The notes beneath the pieces were generated by a model. That model searched no databases. It saw nothing but the letters and a program-made list of their open reading frames with translations, and had not been told where the DNA came from. This document shows positions 1-7,629 of a DNA stretch of 40,586 nucleotides, in pieces (positions within the stretch are counted from its first letter, which is position 1; every line of letters begins with the position of its first letter). The stretch spans positions 1 to 40,586 of the forward strand of contig JAFSKV010000043.1 in assembly GCA_017448795.1 (NCBI GenBank). Direction: 5' to 3'. Origin of the DNA: Synergistaceae bacterium. GTDB taxonomy: Bacteria > Synergistota > Synergistia > Synergistales > Aminobacteriaceae. The translations under genes were made by a program, and so were the position numbers.

Positions 1-3000
1 AGTCGGAGTCGGAGTCGGAGTCGGCGAGTCGCTTACCACGAGCGTGAAGGTTCTGCTGTCTGACCCCCCTGCTGTTTCTCGCAGTAGCCGTAACGCTGTA
101 ACTTCCTGCCGCTGTAGGAGTCCCTGAGATTGTGCCGTTGCTGTGAGTCAGGCCGCCGGGGAGTCCTGTTACTGCCCACGTTATAGGAGTCGTACCGCTT
201 GCTGTGAGGGTCTGTGAGTACTGGCTGCCGACTGTGCCGCTGGTGAGGCTAGTTGTGGTGATTGTGGGGGCTGTTGCGGACTGGATGGGATTGGCCTCGA
301 CGGAGAATATCTTTATGGGGGCGTTGGCTGACTTATGCCATTGAAACACAGGGTTGTCTTTGTAGTCATAGCCAAGAAGTGCCCAAAATTCAAGGCTGCC
401 TCCGTCTGTCCAGTCTGAAGCCCTCGACAACGTATCACCTTCAGCAAACCAGCTCATACTAGCCAGAGTTGCAGGAACATTATCCATGAGCGAATTGTTC
501 TTTGCCACCGCGGTATTGTAGTAGCCGTATTCCATTCCAGCTTTAGGTGAAAGTTTAACCATGACCGCGAAGTAATCACCCGGCTCAACATCTACCGGGC
601 TGTTCAGCTCTATGGTATGGTATCCGGCGTATTCCAGCGTTCCAGATGCGACAGGGGTACTCTGTGGAAGTCCAGGATTTGCGGGCTTCTCTGAGCCGAA
701 CTTGTTCACGTACACCTCATAATCCGTGCTGGCGGCTCTGGTGTGGAACGAAACCGCGTTGAGCGACTCCCTGCGCTCTGCCCTGAAGATGTTTGCCGAC
801 CACTTGTGCGGTATAGCATCTATCGCCGTCGTGGTGTCGTGCGCGTAAGGCGGGCTTGACTTGCGATTGTCAGCTACGAATACTGCGCATTCGTATGTTT
901 CCTGGGCGTATGAAATCCAGAAAAATCCGTCTTTCCCGTAGGTTGTGCCGTATGAGTTTTTTGCGAGCCATGCACCGTCGACGTTAGCTCCCTTGTCGTT
1001 AGAACTGCTCACAAATTTTGAACCCGAGTAACTGTCATCCCAGCCTACTAGAACAATGGCGTGATATCCGCCCTTATCTTCGGATACGCTGTTCCCCATA
1101 TCAGGCATATAGTAGCTTTCTCCATCGGAGTTCAGATACTCATTAAAGATACGGAATGATATAGATACAGCTCCGTATTCCATTATGAGATGCTTGACGA
1201 GTTCACGGTTGTCCCCTATGTTGTCTCCGAGCTTGTACACTGCCTTGAGGCCGATGGGGTTGCTGTACTGATCAGGGTATTCATAGCGGAAATTCGATGC
1301 TACAAAAGACTCCAGATTACGGTTGACCATTTGATAGTCATATTCCATCACATCGTAACCGTTGACTCTTAGGCGCTTAAGGCTGTAAGGCGGATAAGGT
1401 GCTTCATCTTCCAAAGCAGTCCCCATCCTGGACAGAAAAGCTATAGACGTGTCAATGCCCCCGCCTTGTGTCAGGAAATCTTTATCATCGTAGTTCAGCG
1501 GTTTTGAGTAACCGGGCCTGGGATCCATATAGGTGAACCACGCCATATGAGCCTCTGAAAGGTTGGGCGGGTTGTCTCCGTAACCCTGAGCTATATAGCT
1601 GGCTTCAAGCGCACCCATCGCGGCAAAAGCCCAGCAAGTCCCGTACGGATTCTGATCGCCCACACGCAAGGTTATCCCCTTATCCTCACTTGGTACATAA
1701 CGTATTGGCATGTACGCGTAGCTCGCCTTGGGAAGATCTTTGCCGGAATATGCCACAGGGCTGGGAATATACCCGTAAAACGTCTCTCCCGAATGGTCAG
1801 CCGACAGCCACCGCAAATACTCCTCAGAATACGGCGCAACGTCAACCGACACAGGCTTCCACTCACAGATGAACCCGCCCGGATGACGATCCTGCCACCC
1901 CACTATGTCGCCGCTCTCTGTCATCTGGAGGTAAAGGCCTTCAGGGAAATCACGCCTCACATTCCGCACGACTCTATCGCCGATCTTGATGTCTATGCTC
2001 CTCGCGACAGTGTAGACCGTAAGCTCTTCCGTGAAGTCCCCGCCGTCAATCCATTTCCAGGCGTTACTTTCGTCCCTCATGCCTCCGAGCCAGTATCCTC
2101 CCAGCGCGTTGCCACCAGAAAACCGCACCTTCCTGATGAGTTCCCGGGCTACCTCCTTCTGCTCATCCGTGCTGATCACCGCGAGATCCCCGCCGAGCTC
2201 CAGGCAGTATTTCCTCGCGTTCTCCCAGCTCACAGCGTCATTGAACGCACGGTATACATGGCCGTTCAGCGAAAGCGACATGAACTCTGACATCTCTATG
2301 CTCACATCCATAGTTACGCCGCCCAGCCCCGTGTTGTAGGAGTAACGCACTATAACGGGCATTTCCCTGAACTGCGCTATGCCGCCGCTGTACACAGCCT
2401 CAACCGCCGAGCCGTCTTCCCCGAATGCCTTGATGCTTGAGGCTTCGATATTCCCCACGTTCCCGGATGACACATACCCGCTGAAATCGAGCTTGTAGGG
2501 ATACTCGCTCCCGGACTGCCGTTCGATTTTCGCCACCCTCGTAACCTGGTCCGCTGAAACATGGCCTGAGAGAAGGTAGAAGTTGCCGCTGAGGTCAAGC
2601 TCAGTGATGTTGTTGCCTTGAAGCTCCAAGTACTGGAGGCCGCTGTTGTTCCTGAGATTTATACCCTTGATGTAATTGCTCGCACACCTGAGAGACACAA
2701 GAGAATAATTCCTGCTGACGTCAAGCCCCGAAAGCCTGTTGCCCGCACAGTCAAGCTCCGCAAGATTCATGAGCTGGCTCACATCGATTTCCTCAAGCTG
2801 GTTGTTGGCGCACCTGACAGACTTAAGCCCGGCGCATCCCTCAAGGTTTAGACTCTGAATCTTGTTGTCCGAGCATTCGAGGGTGGTCATTTTCCCGCAC
2901 CTGCTCACGTCAAGCGAGACAAGAAGATTCACGCCGCAGTCAAGACTCAGAAGCTCAGAATTTCCGCTGAGGTCAAGCTCGCTGAACCTGTTTCCGTTGA

Positions 3001-3715
3001 GGTTTACTGTGCGTAGATTTGTGCAGCCAATAACATTAATACTCGTCAGCAAATTGTTGGGGCTGTGAATATGGTTGAGGGACGTACACCCGGAGGCGTT
3101 CAGCGATTCAAGGTAATTCATGTTGCTGTCAATGTTGGTCAGATAGGCATGATTGCTCACGTCAAGAGTCCTGAGATTATTTGCCCAGCATTCCAGCTTC
3201 TTGAGCTTCATGTTGCCGCTGAGGTCAAGCCTGTCCAGTGAGTTGACACTGCAATACAGCTCCTCCAGATTGGCGCAGCCAGTCAGGTCAAGCCCGGTGA
3301 GGGAATTTGTAGCGCAGTGCAGGTATACGAGTTCGCTTAATCCGCTGACCTTGAGGGAAGCCATCACGTCATTGTCCTTGCACATTACGTAACGCAACTT
3401 GGTGTTCCTGCTGAGGTCGAGCTCTATAATCTGGTTGCTGTGAACATCGAGCGACACAAGCTCTGTGAGGTACTCAATGCCTTTCGCAGAAGCAATCTTC
3501 AACATGCCTTCCGCGACATCTCCGGGACATATAAGCTCCCTTGCCCCTGCGATTTCCTCATCGCTTAGGAAACCGTCATTATCCTTGTCAAAACGATTGC
3601 CCACATAGAACCTGAACGCATAGTCCGGGAAGTTCGCCTCGCTGATTTGCACACCAGCCGAAGCCCACGTAACCATAACGCACACGAGCATTAATGCGCA
3701 TAATATTTTCCGCAT
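1..3715 (-). CDS. Secreted LRR / C-type lectin-like / papain-family (C1A) protease, 3' end missing
   Basis: The frame is open from an ATG at 3715, preceded by AAGGAGGAACT, to the window edge (about 1238 codons). A signal peptide covers residues 1-20 (cut after ASA). An EF-hand-like loop lies at about 43-54 (DKDNDGFLSDEE). About 85-370 are leucine-rich repeats of the LxxLDLSxN / LxxLxCxxN type. About 474-620 is a C-type lectin-like domain (W..A...C, WLGG, FICEW). A papain-type peptidase follows with Cys694 in YGTCWAFA, His885 in GGYHAIVLVGW and Asn920 in WLAKNSYG, all in one frame, so the triad is complete. A beta-rich lectin-like stretch and a putative Ig-like (PIG) repeat at about 1148-1217 come next. 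The frame then slips at a C6 run (64-69); in the other frame the protein continues TFTLVVSD and a Pro-Thr repeat. Inference: the missing end holds a Synerg-CTERM anchor. It is probably a cell-surface protease that binds glycans or proteins. Confidence 0.88.
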   Translation of the reverse strand, partial: MRKILCALMLVCVMVTWASAGVQISEANFPDYAFRFYVGNRFDKDNDGFLSDEEIAGARELICPGDVAEGMLKIASAKGIEYLTELVSLDVHSNQIIELDLSRNTKLRYVMCKDNDVMASLKVSGLSELVYLHCATNSLTGLDLTGCANLEELYCSVNSLDRLDLSGNMKLKKLECWANNLRTLDVSNHAYLTNIDSNMNYLESLNASGCTSLNHIHSPNNLLTSINVIGCTNLRTVNLNGNRFSELDLSGNSELLSLDCGVNLLVSLDVSRCGKMTTLECSDNKIQSLNLEGCAGLKSVRCANNQLEEIDVSQLMNLAELDCAGNRLSGLDVSRNYSLVSLRCASNYIKGINLRNNSGLQYLELQGNNITELDLSGNFYLLSGHVSADQVTRVAKIERQSGSEYPYKLDFSGYVSSGNVGNIEASSIKAFGEDGSAVEAVYSGGIAQFREMPVIVRYSYNTGLGGVTMDVSIEMSEFMSLSLNGHVYRAFNDAVSWENARKYCLELGGDLAVISTDEQKEVARELIRKVRFSGGNALGGYWLGGMRDESNAWKWIDGGDFTEELTVYTVARSIDIKIGDRVVRNVRRDFPEGLYLQMTESGDIVGWQDRHPGGFICEWKPVSVDVAPYSEEYLRWLSADHSGETFYGYIPSPVAYSGKDLPKASYAYMPIRYVPSEDKGITLRVGDQNPYGTCWAFAAMGALEASYIAQGYGDNPPNLSEAHMAWFTYMDPRPGYSKPLNYDDKDFLTQGGGIDTSIAFLSRMGTALEDEAPYPPYSLKRLRVNGYDVMEYDYQMVNRNLESFVASNFRYEYPDQYSNPIGLKAVYKLGDNIGDNRELVKHLIMEYGAVSISFRIFNEYLNSDGESYYMPDMGNSVSEDKGGYHAIVLVGWDDSYSGSKFVSSSNDKGANVDGAWLAKNSYGTTYGKDGFFWISYAQETYECAVFVADNRKSSPPYAHDTTTAIDAIPHKWSANIFRAERRESLNAVSFHTRAASTDYEVYVNKFGSEKPANPGLPQSTPVASGTLEYAGYHTIELNSPVDVEPGDYFAVMVKLSPKAGMEYGYYNTAVAKNNSLMDNVPATLASMSWFAEGDTLSRASDWTDGGSLEFWALLGYDYKDNPVFQWHKSANAPIKIFSVEANPIQSATAPTITTTSLTSGTVGSQYSQTLTASGTTPITWAVTGLPGGLTHSNGTISGTPTAAGSYSVTATARNSRGVRQQNLHARGKRLADSDSDSD

Positions 3716-3892
3716 GATAGTTCCTCCTTGTTCATGCGCAGAAAAACTTCTGCCGTGCCTGCGAACGAATCACAGGCTGTACATTGCGCTTGCCTTCATG
3801 AACGTCATGGAGGGTGCTGGTTTTTGTTCTGGCTGGCTGGGCTGTGAGTATAAAGGGGGGAAGTTAGCCTATGATTTTGGAGACAATAAGAT

Positions 3893-3913
3893 GCTTCTCG
3901 CTTCTCGCTTCTC
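3893..3913. repeat. Heptanucleotide tandem repeat, three copies
   Basis: Three perfect head-to-tail copies of GCTTCTC (GAGAAGC on the other strand) lie between divergent genes. Two other heptamer arrays with different units occur at 39366-39394 and 40563-40586. Confidence 0.85.
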
Positions 3914-4034
3914 CATTATCATTATTGAGGCCATATTGATTTTGTCAACCCCTCTTATACGGAATTATTGTGTGTGGAAGATATGGGGACATGATAGCAA
4001 AAAACGCTGATAATTTCCATAATCGCCCCGGTAA

Positions 4035-4062
4035 TTTCATCCCGCAGTTTTTCCATTATAAT
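4035..4062 (+). promoter_or_regulatory. Candidate promoter of the toxin-antitoxin/galK operon
   Basis: A perfect TATAAT lies at 4057-4062, 47 bases before the antitoxin start. The -35 (TTTCAT at 4035-4040, 16-base spacer) is poor. An alternative is TTGTCA at 3942-3947 with TATTGT 18 bases downstream. Confidence 0.35.
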
Positions 4063-4109
4063 AACGATATCCAACAGCATAACTTTTTCAGGAAAGGAGA
4101 ATCGCAACC

Positions 4110-4340
4110 ATGATGCACACATACACGTTTGAGCTTGACGACGCAGACATGAAGTTTGCTGAGGCCTACGCGGAAGAAACAGGCGAGTCCGTCGGTGAGA
4201 TGGCCAAGAGCGCACTGCTCGAACACATCGAGGACATAATGGACCTGAGGGCGGCAAAAATCGCAAAGGCTGAGTATGAAGCAAACCCTGTGAGCTACTC
4301 AATGGATGAGGCGGCTGTTCTTCTGGAGATAGACAGATGA
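4110..4340 (+). CDS. relB: RelB-like (DUF6290-type) antitoxin
   Basis: A 76-residue protein that should neutralise the RelE-like toxin encoded next to it and, as is usual for this family, bind the operon promoter. The N-terminal part (a beta strand YTFELDD followed by two helices to about residue 42) fits a ribbon-helix-helix DNA-binding domain. The C-terminal half (AKAEYEANPVSYSMDEAA) resembles the toxin-binding tail of RelB/DUF6290 proteins. AAAGGAG lies about 10 bases before the first of two adjacent ATGs. The stop overlaps the toxin start by ATGA, the tight coupling typical of type II toxin-antitoxin pairs. The family assignment is from residue pattern and context only. Confidence 0.8.
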   Translation: MMHTYTFELDDADMKFAEAYAEETGESVGEMAKSALLEHIEDIMDLRAAKIAKAEYEANPVSYSMDEAAVLLEIDR

Positions 4341-4606
4341 GATACTCCGCAGATTACTCACAGAAGGCTTTGAAGCAGCTCCGCAGACTGGACAAGCCTG
4401 TAAGGACACGCATACACAACTGGGTCATTGAGCACCTAGAAGGCTGTGAAAATCCCCGCTTGTTCGGCAAGGCACTTACGGGGAACTGGTCGGGCTATTG
4501 GCGTTACCGTGTCGGCGATTACAGGCTCATAGCGGAGATTCATGATGACAAGATTTTGATCCTCATTACGGAAGTCGGACACCGCAAGGACGTTTACGAG
4601 GATTAA
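4337..4606 (+). CDS. relE: RelE/ParE-family toxin (probable mRNA interferase)
   Basis: An 89-residue basic protein. The pattern is characteristic of RelE toxins: an N-terminal YSADYSQKALKQLRRLDKP helix pair, then GKALTGNWSGYWRYRVGDYRLI, and a C-terminal HRKDVY. The RelE group cleaves mRNA in the ribosomal A site, using basic residues in the central strand and a C-terminal Arg and Tyr. Equivalent Arg, Lys and Tyr residues are present, so the toxin looks intact. It overlaps the antitoxin by 4 bases. galK begins only 12 bases after its stop, so the three genes probably share one transcript. ParE-type gyrase poisoning is less likely given the GYWRYRVGDYR signature. Confidence 0.85.
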   Translation: MRYSADYSQKALKQLRRLDKPVRTRIHNWVIEHLEGCENPRLFGKALTGNWSGYWRYRVGDYRLIAEIHDDKILILITEVGHRKDVYED

Positions 4607-4618
4607 GGAGGCTCAACC

Positions 4619-5800
4619 ATGACTAACGAAATGTACGAAGCATACGGAAAAATTTTCGGCTCTGACACAGACACAGAGTCATTCTTCTCGCCGGGAAGGG
4701 TAAACCTGATCGGCGAACACACAGACCATGAAGGCGGCTACGTATTCCCCTGCGCAATAGGATTCGGGATTCACGCCCTCGCCCGGAAAAACTCATCCGG
4801 CAAACTCAGGCTCTACTCACTCAACTTTGACCGCGAATATGACTCACCCTTTGAGATCGAGTACAACGCCATCACAGACAAGCTCACCGCCCCGCGCTCA
4901 TGGGTGAATTACCCTCTCGGTGTCGCAAAGATTCTCATGAAGCACGGCCGCAATCTCACATCAGGCCTCGATATTCTCTACAGCGGCAACCTACCGGACG
5001 GCGCAGGACTCTCATCGTCAGCAGCCCTTGAAGTCCTCACAGTCAGAATCTTCAGCGACCTATTAGGCCTCAATATCGACGGGGTGAAAGCGGCTCTGTA
5101 TTCACAGGAAGCGGAGAATGATTTTGTCGGGATGCACTGCGGAATAATGGACCAGTTCGCCGTAAGCATGGGCAGAAAGAATCACGCAATCCTCCTCAAC
5201 TGCTCAACCCTCGAATACTCATACGCCCCCGTTAAACTGGACAGCCACAAAATCATCATCACAAACTCACACGTGCCTCATTCCCTCGTAGGGAGCGAGT
5301 ACAACCTACGCCGACAGCAATGTGAACAGGCATTAGCCGACATCAGGAAGGTGCGCGAAGTCTCCTGCCTCTGCGGCTTGTCCCCGAATGAGCTCGATGA
5401 AGTGTCTTACGCCGTCAAAGACCCCGTGAACCTGCGCCGGGCTCTTCATGCTGTCAGCGAGAACGCGAGGGCTAAACGTGCCGCCGAGTCCCTAAAGGCC
5501 GGGGATCTTGGTACGTTCGGGCGGCTCATGAATGCGTCTCACGTGTCATTGCGCGACAATTACGAGGTTACCGTCCAGGAGCTTGATGTTCTTGCGTCTC
5601 TTGCGTGGGAATTTCCCGGTGTCGTCGGCTCAAGGATGACGGGAGGAGGATTCGGGGGCTGTACTGTGAGCATCGTGGAGAATGACAGGGTGAAGACGTT
5701 TGTTGACCATGTCGGCGCGGAATATGAGCGTCTCACAGGAAGGAAGGCCAGCTTCTACGAGACCGAAATATCGGACGGTGCCGGGAAAATCGCGGGATGA
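4619..5800 (+). CDS. galK: Galactokinase
   Basis: Phosphorylates alpha-D-galactose at C1 with ATP, the first committed step of the Leloir pathway in the cytoplasm. The 393-residue length is normal for GalK. Visible GHMP-kinase features are the galactokinase signature GRVNLIGEHTDHEGGY (about 26-41), the ATP-binding GAGLSSSAALE (about 127-137), the catalytic Asp in GIMDQFA and the C-terminal GGGFGGCTV (about 341-349). The start has GGAGG seven bases upstream. No other Leloir gene is nearby. Instead galK lies directly behind a toxin-antitoxin pair, so its expression may be subject to that operon's autoregulation (inference). Confidence 0.96.
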   Translation: MTNEMYEAYGKIFGSDTDTESFFSPGRVNLIGEHTDHEGGYVFPCAIGFGIHALARKNSSGKLRLYSLNFDREYDSPFEIEYNAITDKLTAPRSWVNYPLGVAKILMKHGRNLTSGLDILYSGNLPDGAGLSSSAALEVLTVRIFSDLLGLNIDGVKAALYSQEAENDFVGMHCGIMDQFAVSMGRKNHAILLNCSTLEYSYAPVKLDSHKIIITNSHVPHSLVGSEYNLRRQQCEQALADIRKVREVSCLCGLSPNELDEVSYAVKDPVNLRRALHAVSENARAKRAAESLKAGDLGTFGRLMNASHVSLRDNYEVTVQELDVLASLAWEFPGVVGSRMTGGGFGGCTVSIVENDRVKTFVDHVGAEYERLTGRKASFYETEISDGAGKIAG

Positions 5801-5813
5801 TTCAGGGTTTGTG

Positions 5814-5842
5814 TTGACAAGATAGCGGGGCGGGCATAAAAT
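5814..5842 (+). promoter_or_regulatory. Consensus promoter of the tRNA-Ala gene
   Basis: TTGACA (5814-5819), a 17-base spacer and TAAAAT (5837-5842). The mature tRNA begins 22 bases after the -10 box, leaving a short 5' leader for RNase P. Confidence 0.85.
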
Positions 5843-5863
5843 ATCACACGTTTTCCGAAAAAT

Positions 5864-5936
5864 GGGGCTGTAGCGCAGTTGGGAGCGCGCGACATTCGCA
5901 TTGTCGAGGCCGGGAGTTCGAATCTCCTCAGCTCCA
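5864..5936 (+). tRNA. tRNA-Ala (anticodon CGC)
   Basis: A 73-base cloverleaf can be drawn by hand. The acceptor stem GGGGCTG/CAGCTCC contains the G3:U70 wobble pair that defines alanine tRNAs. The D stem is GCGC/GCGC, the anticodon stem CGACA/TGTCG with loop TTCGCAT (anticodon CGC, reads GCG), and the T arm GGGAG-TTCGAAT-CTCCT. The discriminator is A, and CCA is not encoded, so it must be added enzymatically. The gene has its own promoter. Its last 9 bases overlap the 3' end of the converging DUF501 gene. Confidence 0.96.
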
Positions 5937-6443
5937 TTCCCCGCAAAAACCACACCCGCAATCCCCCGCAAGACCTTTATCCCTGAGCCAAGTTTCCGCC
6001 GGATGATGTCCCGTCCCTATGAGTGATGCCGCCTGAAGGTGCAGACATTTCACGTTCACGCCCTCACAGGCTCTGATTCCCCCCACTCCACCGCGCATAA
6101 CGTCACGGAATATACGCCCCCTGTAACGCCTCATAAACCAGTTCACCCTCATGCCCCCAAGCCGTAAACGTATCACCTGATGCATTAGGTTGTAGCGTCG
6201 CCATTCGTGAACCAGGCCATGACCAGCGATATATTCCTCCAGCTCATGAACTCCGCCCAAGCTCTCAATTTTCCCCGCAAGCCTCACCAAATACGGACAC
6301 ACAAGCCAAAAACTTGTAGGGAATGGCTTTCTTCCCCACGGCCCGCAAACTTGGACTCTCACATTGCCGAACCTGCATTTTATTTCCCGCGCAACAAAAA
6401 CGGGAGACACCTTCCGGCATCCCCCGCAATATTTCCCATTCAT
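5928..6443 (-). CDS. DUF501 domain protein
   Basis: A 171-residue protein with the conserved pattern of DUF501: an N-terminal pair of cysteines, then PFPTSFWLVCPYL, a helix VRLAGKIESLGGVHELEEYI, and a C-terminal CLHLQAASLIGTGHHPAETWL followed by Cys residues. The biochemical role of this family is not known to me. It starts 2 bases after the stop of the S1-domain gene and is the last gene of that unit. Its final 9 bases lie antisense to the 3' end of the tRNA-Ala gene, so the two transcripts converge. The family call rests on the central motif. Confidence 0.78.
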   Translation of the reverse strand: MNGKYCGGCRKVSPVFVAREIKCRFGNVRVQVCGPWGRKPFPTSFWLVCPYLVRLAGKIESLGGVHELEEYIAGHGLVHEWRRYNLMHQVIRLRLGGMRVNWFMRRYRGRIFRDVMRGGVGGIRACEGVNVKCLHLQAASLIGTGHHPAETWLRDKGLAGDCGCGFCGEWS

Positions 6444-6445
6444 CG

Positions 6446-7006
6446 CTAGTAATCCCTGCCGCTGTTCCTGCGCCTGACTCCCCCGCGCCCGGAACGTGCC
6501 GAGTTCCTCGTGTTAAGGTCAGTGATTTTTGCCTCGCTGGCCTTCAGGAATGAGGCCATCTTCTTCTCGAAACTGTCAGCCTCTTCCGGGTTAGCCTCGC
6601 GATATTCCGCCTGCATCTCGTGGAAATCCCTCATTCCCCGTGTCTCACGCGTTACGCTCCTGTAATCCTTCGGAGGACGGCCGTTCGTGTCTTGGGGAGG
6701 AGCAGGCCTTCTCGGCATTCTCTGCGGACGCTCCGGCGGACTCTGTGTCTGCTTGAGCGACAAATCTATTCTGCCCTTCTCGTCTATCTTGATGACTTTG
6801 GCCTGCACTTTGTCCTGAATCTTAAGCACAGTGTTTATGTCCTTCACGAATGAATACGACAGCTCCGATATGTGGATCATTCCCTTGCGGCCTGTCTTCG
6901 TGATTCTTACGAACGCTCCGTAAGGCATTATCTGCTCAACGGTGCAGTCTACGATTTCCCCTACTTCTACTCCGGCTGTTGTCTCCATGCTGTTAGCCCC
7001 GGCCAT
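6446..7006 (-). CDS. S1-domain RNA-binding protein (YugI / general stress protein 13-like)
   Basis: A single S1 OB-fold lies at about residues 15-80 (GEIVDCTVEQIMPYGAFVRI, KGMIHISELS, KVIKIDEKGRIDLSLKQ), the RNA-binding module of ribosomal protein S1 and of small ribosome-associated regulators. The rest of the 186 residues is a low-complexity, Pro- and Arg-rich tail followed by a charged helix (about 125-165) and a basic end (RSGRGGVRRRNSGRDY), probably also RNA-binding. GGGGAG lies about 13 bases before the chosen ATG; the second Met at residue 7 is an alternative start. It sits between an unknown gene and the DUF501 gene on one strand. A cytoplasmic role in translation or RNA turnover is likely, but the target is unknown. 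Confidence 0.85.
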   Translation of the reverse strand: MAGANSMETTAGVEVGEIVDCTVEQIMPYGAFVRITKTGRKGMIHISELSYSFVKDINTVLKIQDKVQAKVIKIDEKGRIDLSLKQTQSPPERPQRMPRRPAPPQDTNGRPPKDYRSVTRETRGMRDFHEMQAEYREANPEEADSFEKKMASFLKASEAKITDLNTRNSARSGRGGVRRRNSGRDY

Positions 7007-7039
7007 GTGAAACTCTTGCTCCCCTAAGTATAGATTTTG

Positions 7040-7627
7040 TTACTCCCAACGCCATTCAGGTTTTCCGCCAAGTCCCAGCCGCCTCACAAGGTACACATAC
7101 TTTGCTTTGAGCTGACGGCTTCCGGCCTTGTACCAGACCAGCAATGTCCCGCGCTGTTTGTTCAACGCTAATTTTAACACGCCGCCTTCAACTATTGGCC
7201 CGTAACATGCGAGCAGCATTTCCCCCCGCAATGTCTCAGGCTTTTTCTTCATGAACTTGAGGACGTTCACGCGTTCCTGCGGGAGTGCCTGCACCTGCTT
7301 GAGGAGCGTCCATGTCTTGGGCTTCCCCGCGAGAACATGGCGGTGTGTCTTCACGTCTTCCTTCACGTAACGCTTGATGCGTATGTTGTGTGCTTTTGCT
7401 GACTTCCCGGAAAGTTTCACGCTCACTGCTGACGGCCTAAGTGTCTCGCTCATTGCCTCAAAGTCCGCAGGCCTCGACACAGTACACGAAATCTCAGGCT
7501 TTACCCTCACAGTCTCAACACGCTTCATCATGCTGACAGTTCCGGGCGGCTCAATGCTGAAGTCATCAATCCTGTAAACGTCAATCTTCCGTGAGACATG
7601 ACGCGCAAGGAAATCACGCAGTCCCAT
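7040..7627 (-). CDS. Hypothetical protein, basic, 195 residues
   Basis: I do not recognise this protein. It has no signal peptide or membrane segment. It is strongly basic: the middle (about 75-130) is rich in Lys/Arg (SGKSAKAHNIRIKRYVKEDV), and the C-terminus is basic too (AGSRQLKAKYVYLVRRLGLG). It could be a nucleic-acid-associated or ribosome-associated protein, but that is a guess from composition. The start lies 2 bases after the stop of the preceding unknown gene, and an S1-domain gene follows, so it is probably co-transcribed with RNA-related functions. Confidence 0.7.
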   Translation of the reverse strand: MGLRDFLARHVSRKIDVYRIDDFSIEPPGTVSMMKRVETVRVKPEISCTVSRPADFEAMSETLRPSAVSVKLSGKSAKAHNIRIKRYVKEDVKTHRHVLAGKPKTWTLLKQVQALPQERVNVLKFMKKKPETLRGEMLLACYGPIVEGGVLKLALNKQRGTLLVWYKAGSRQLKAKYVYLVRRLGLGGKPEWRWE

Positions 7628-7629
7628 TC

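Larger units (their letters stand above)
3716..4109. other. Intergenic region between two divergent genes
   Basis: This stretch separates the minus-strand surface protease from the plus-strand toxin-antitoxin operon. It holds the protease ribosome-binding site at its left edge, a perfect three-copy heptamer repeat at 3893-3913, and a possible promoter for the operon. A 98-codon plus-strand frame crosses it, but it has no ribosome-binding site and no recognisable domain. I found no convincing promoter for the protease gene. Confidence 0.6.

Noticed and set aside
1793-2290. Plus-strand 165-codon frame
   Set aside because: It is antisense to the lectin-like and protease part of the large minus-strand gene, whose triad and motifs are in one frame.
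3714-4010. Plus-strand 98-codon frame between divergent genes
   Set aside because: No ribosome-binding site, no domain, and it covers the leader of the surface protease and the heptamer repeat.
5630-5971. Minus-strand 113-codon frame containing EEIRTPGL
   Set aside because: It is the well-known spurious translation of the antisense strand of a tRNA gene and overlaps galK.
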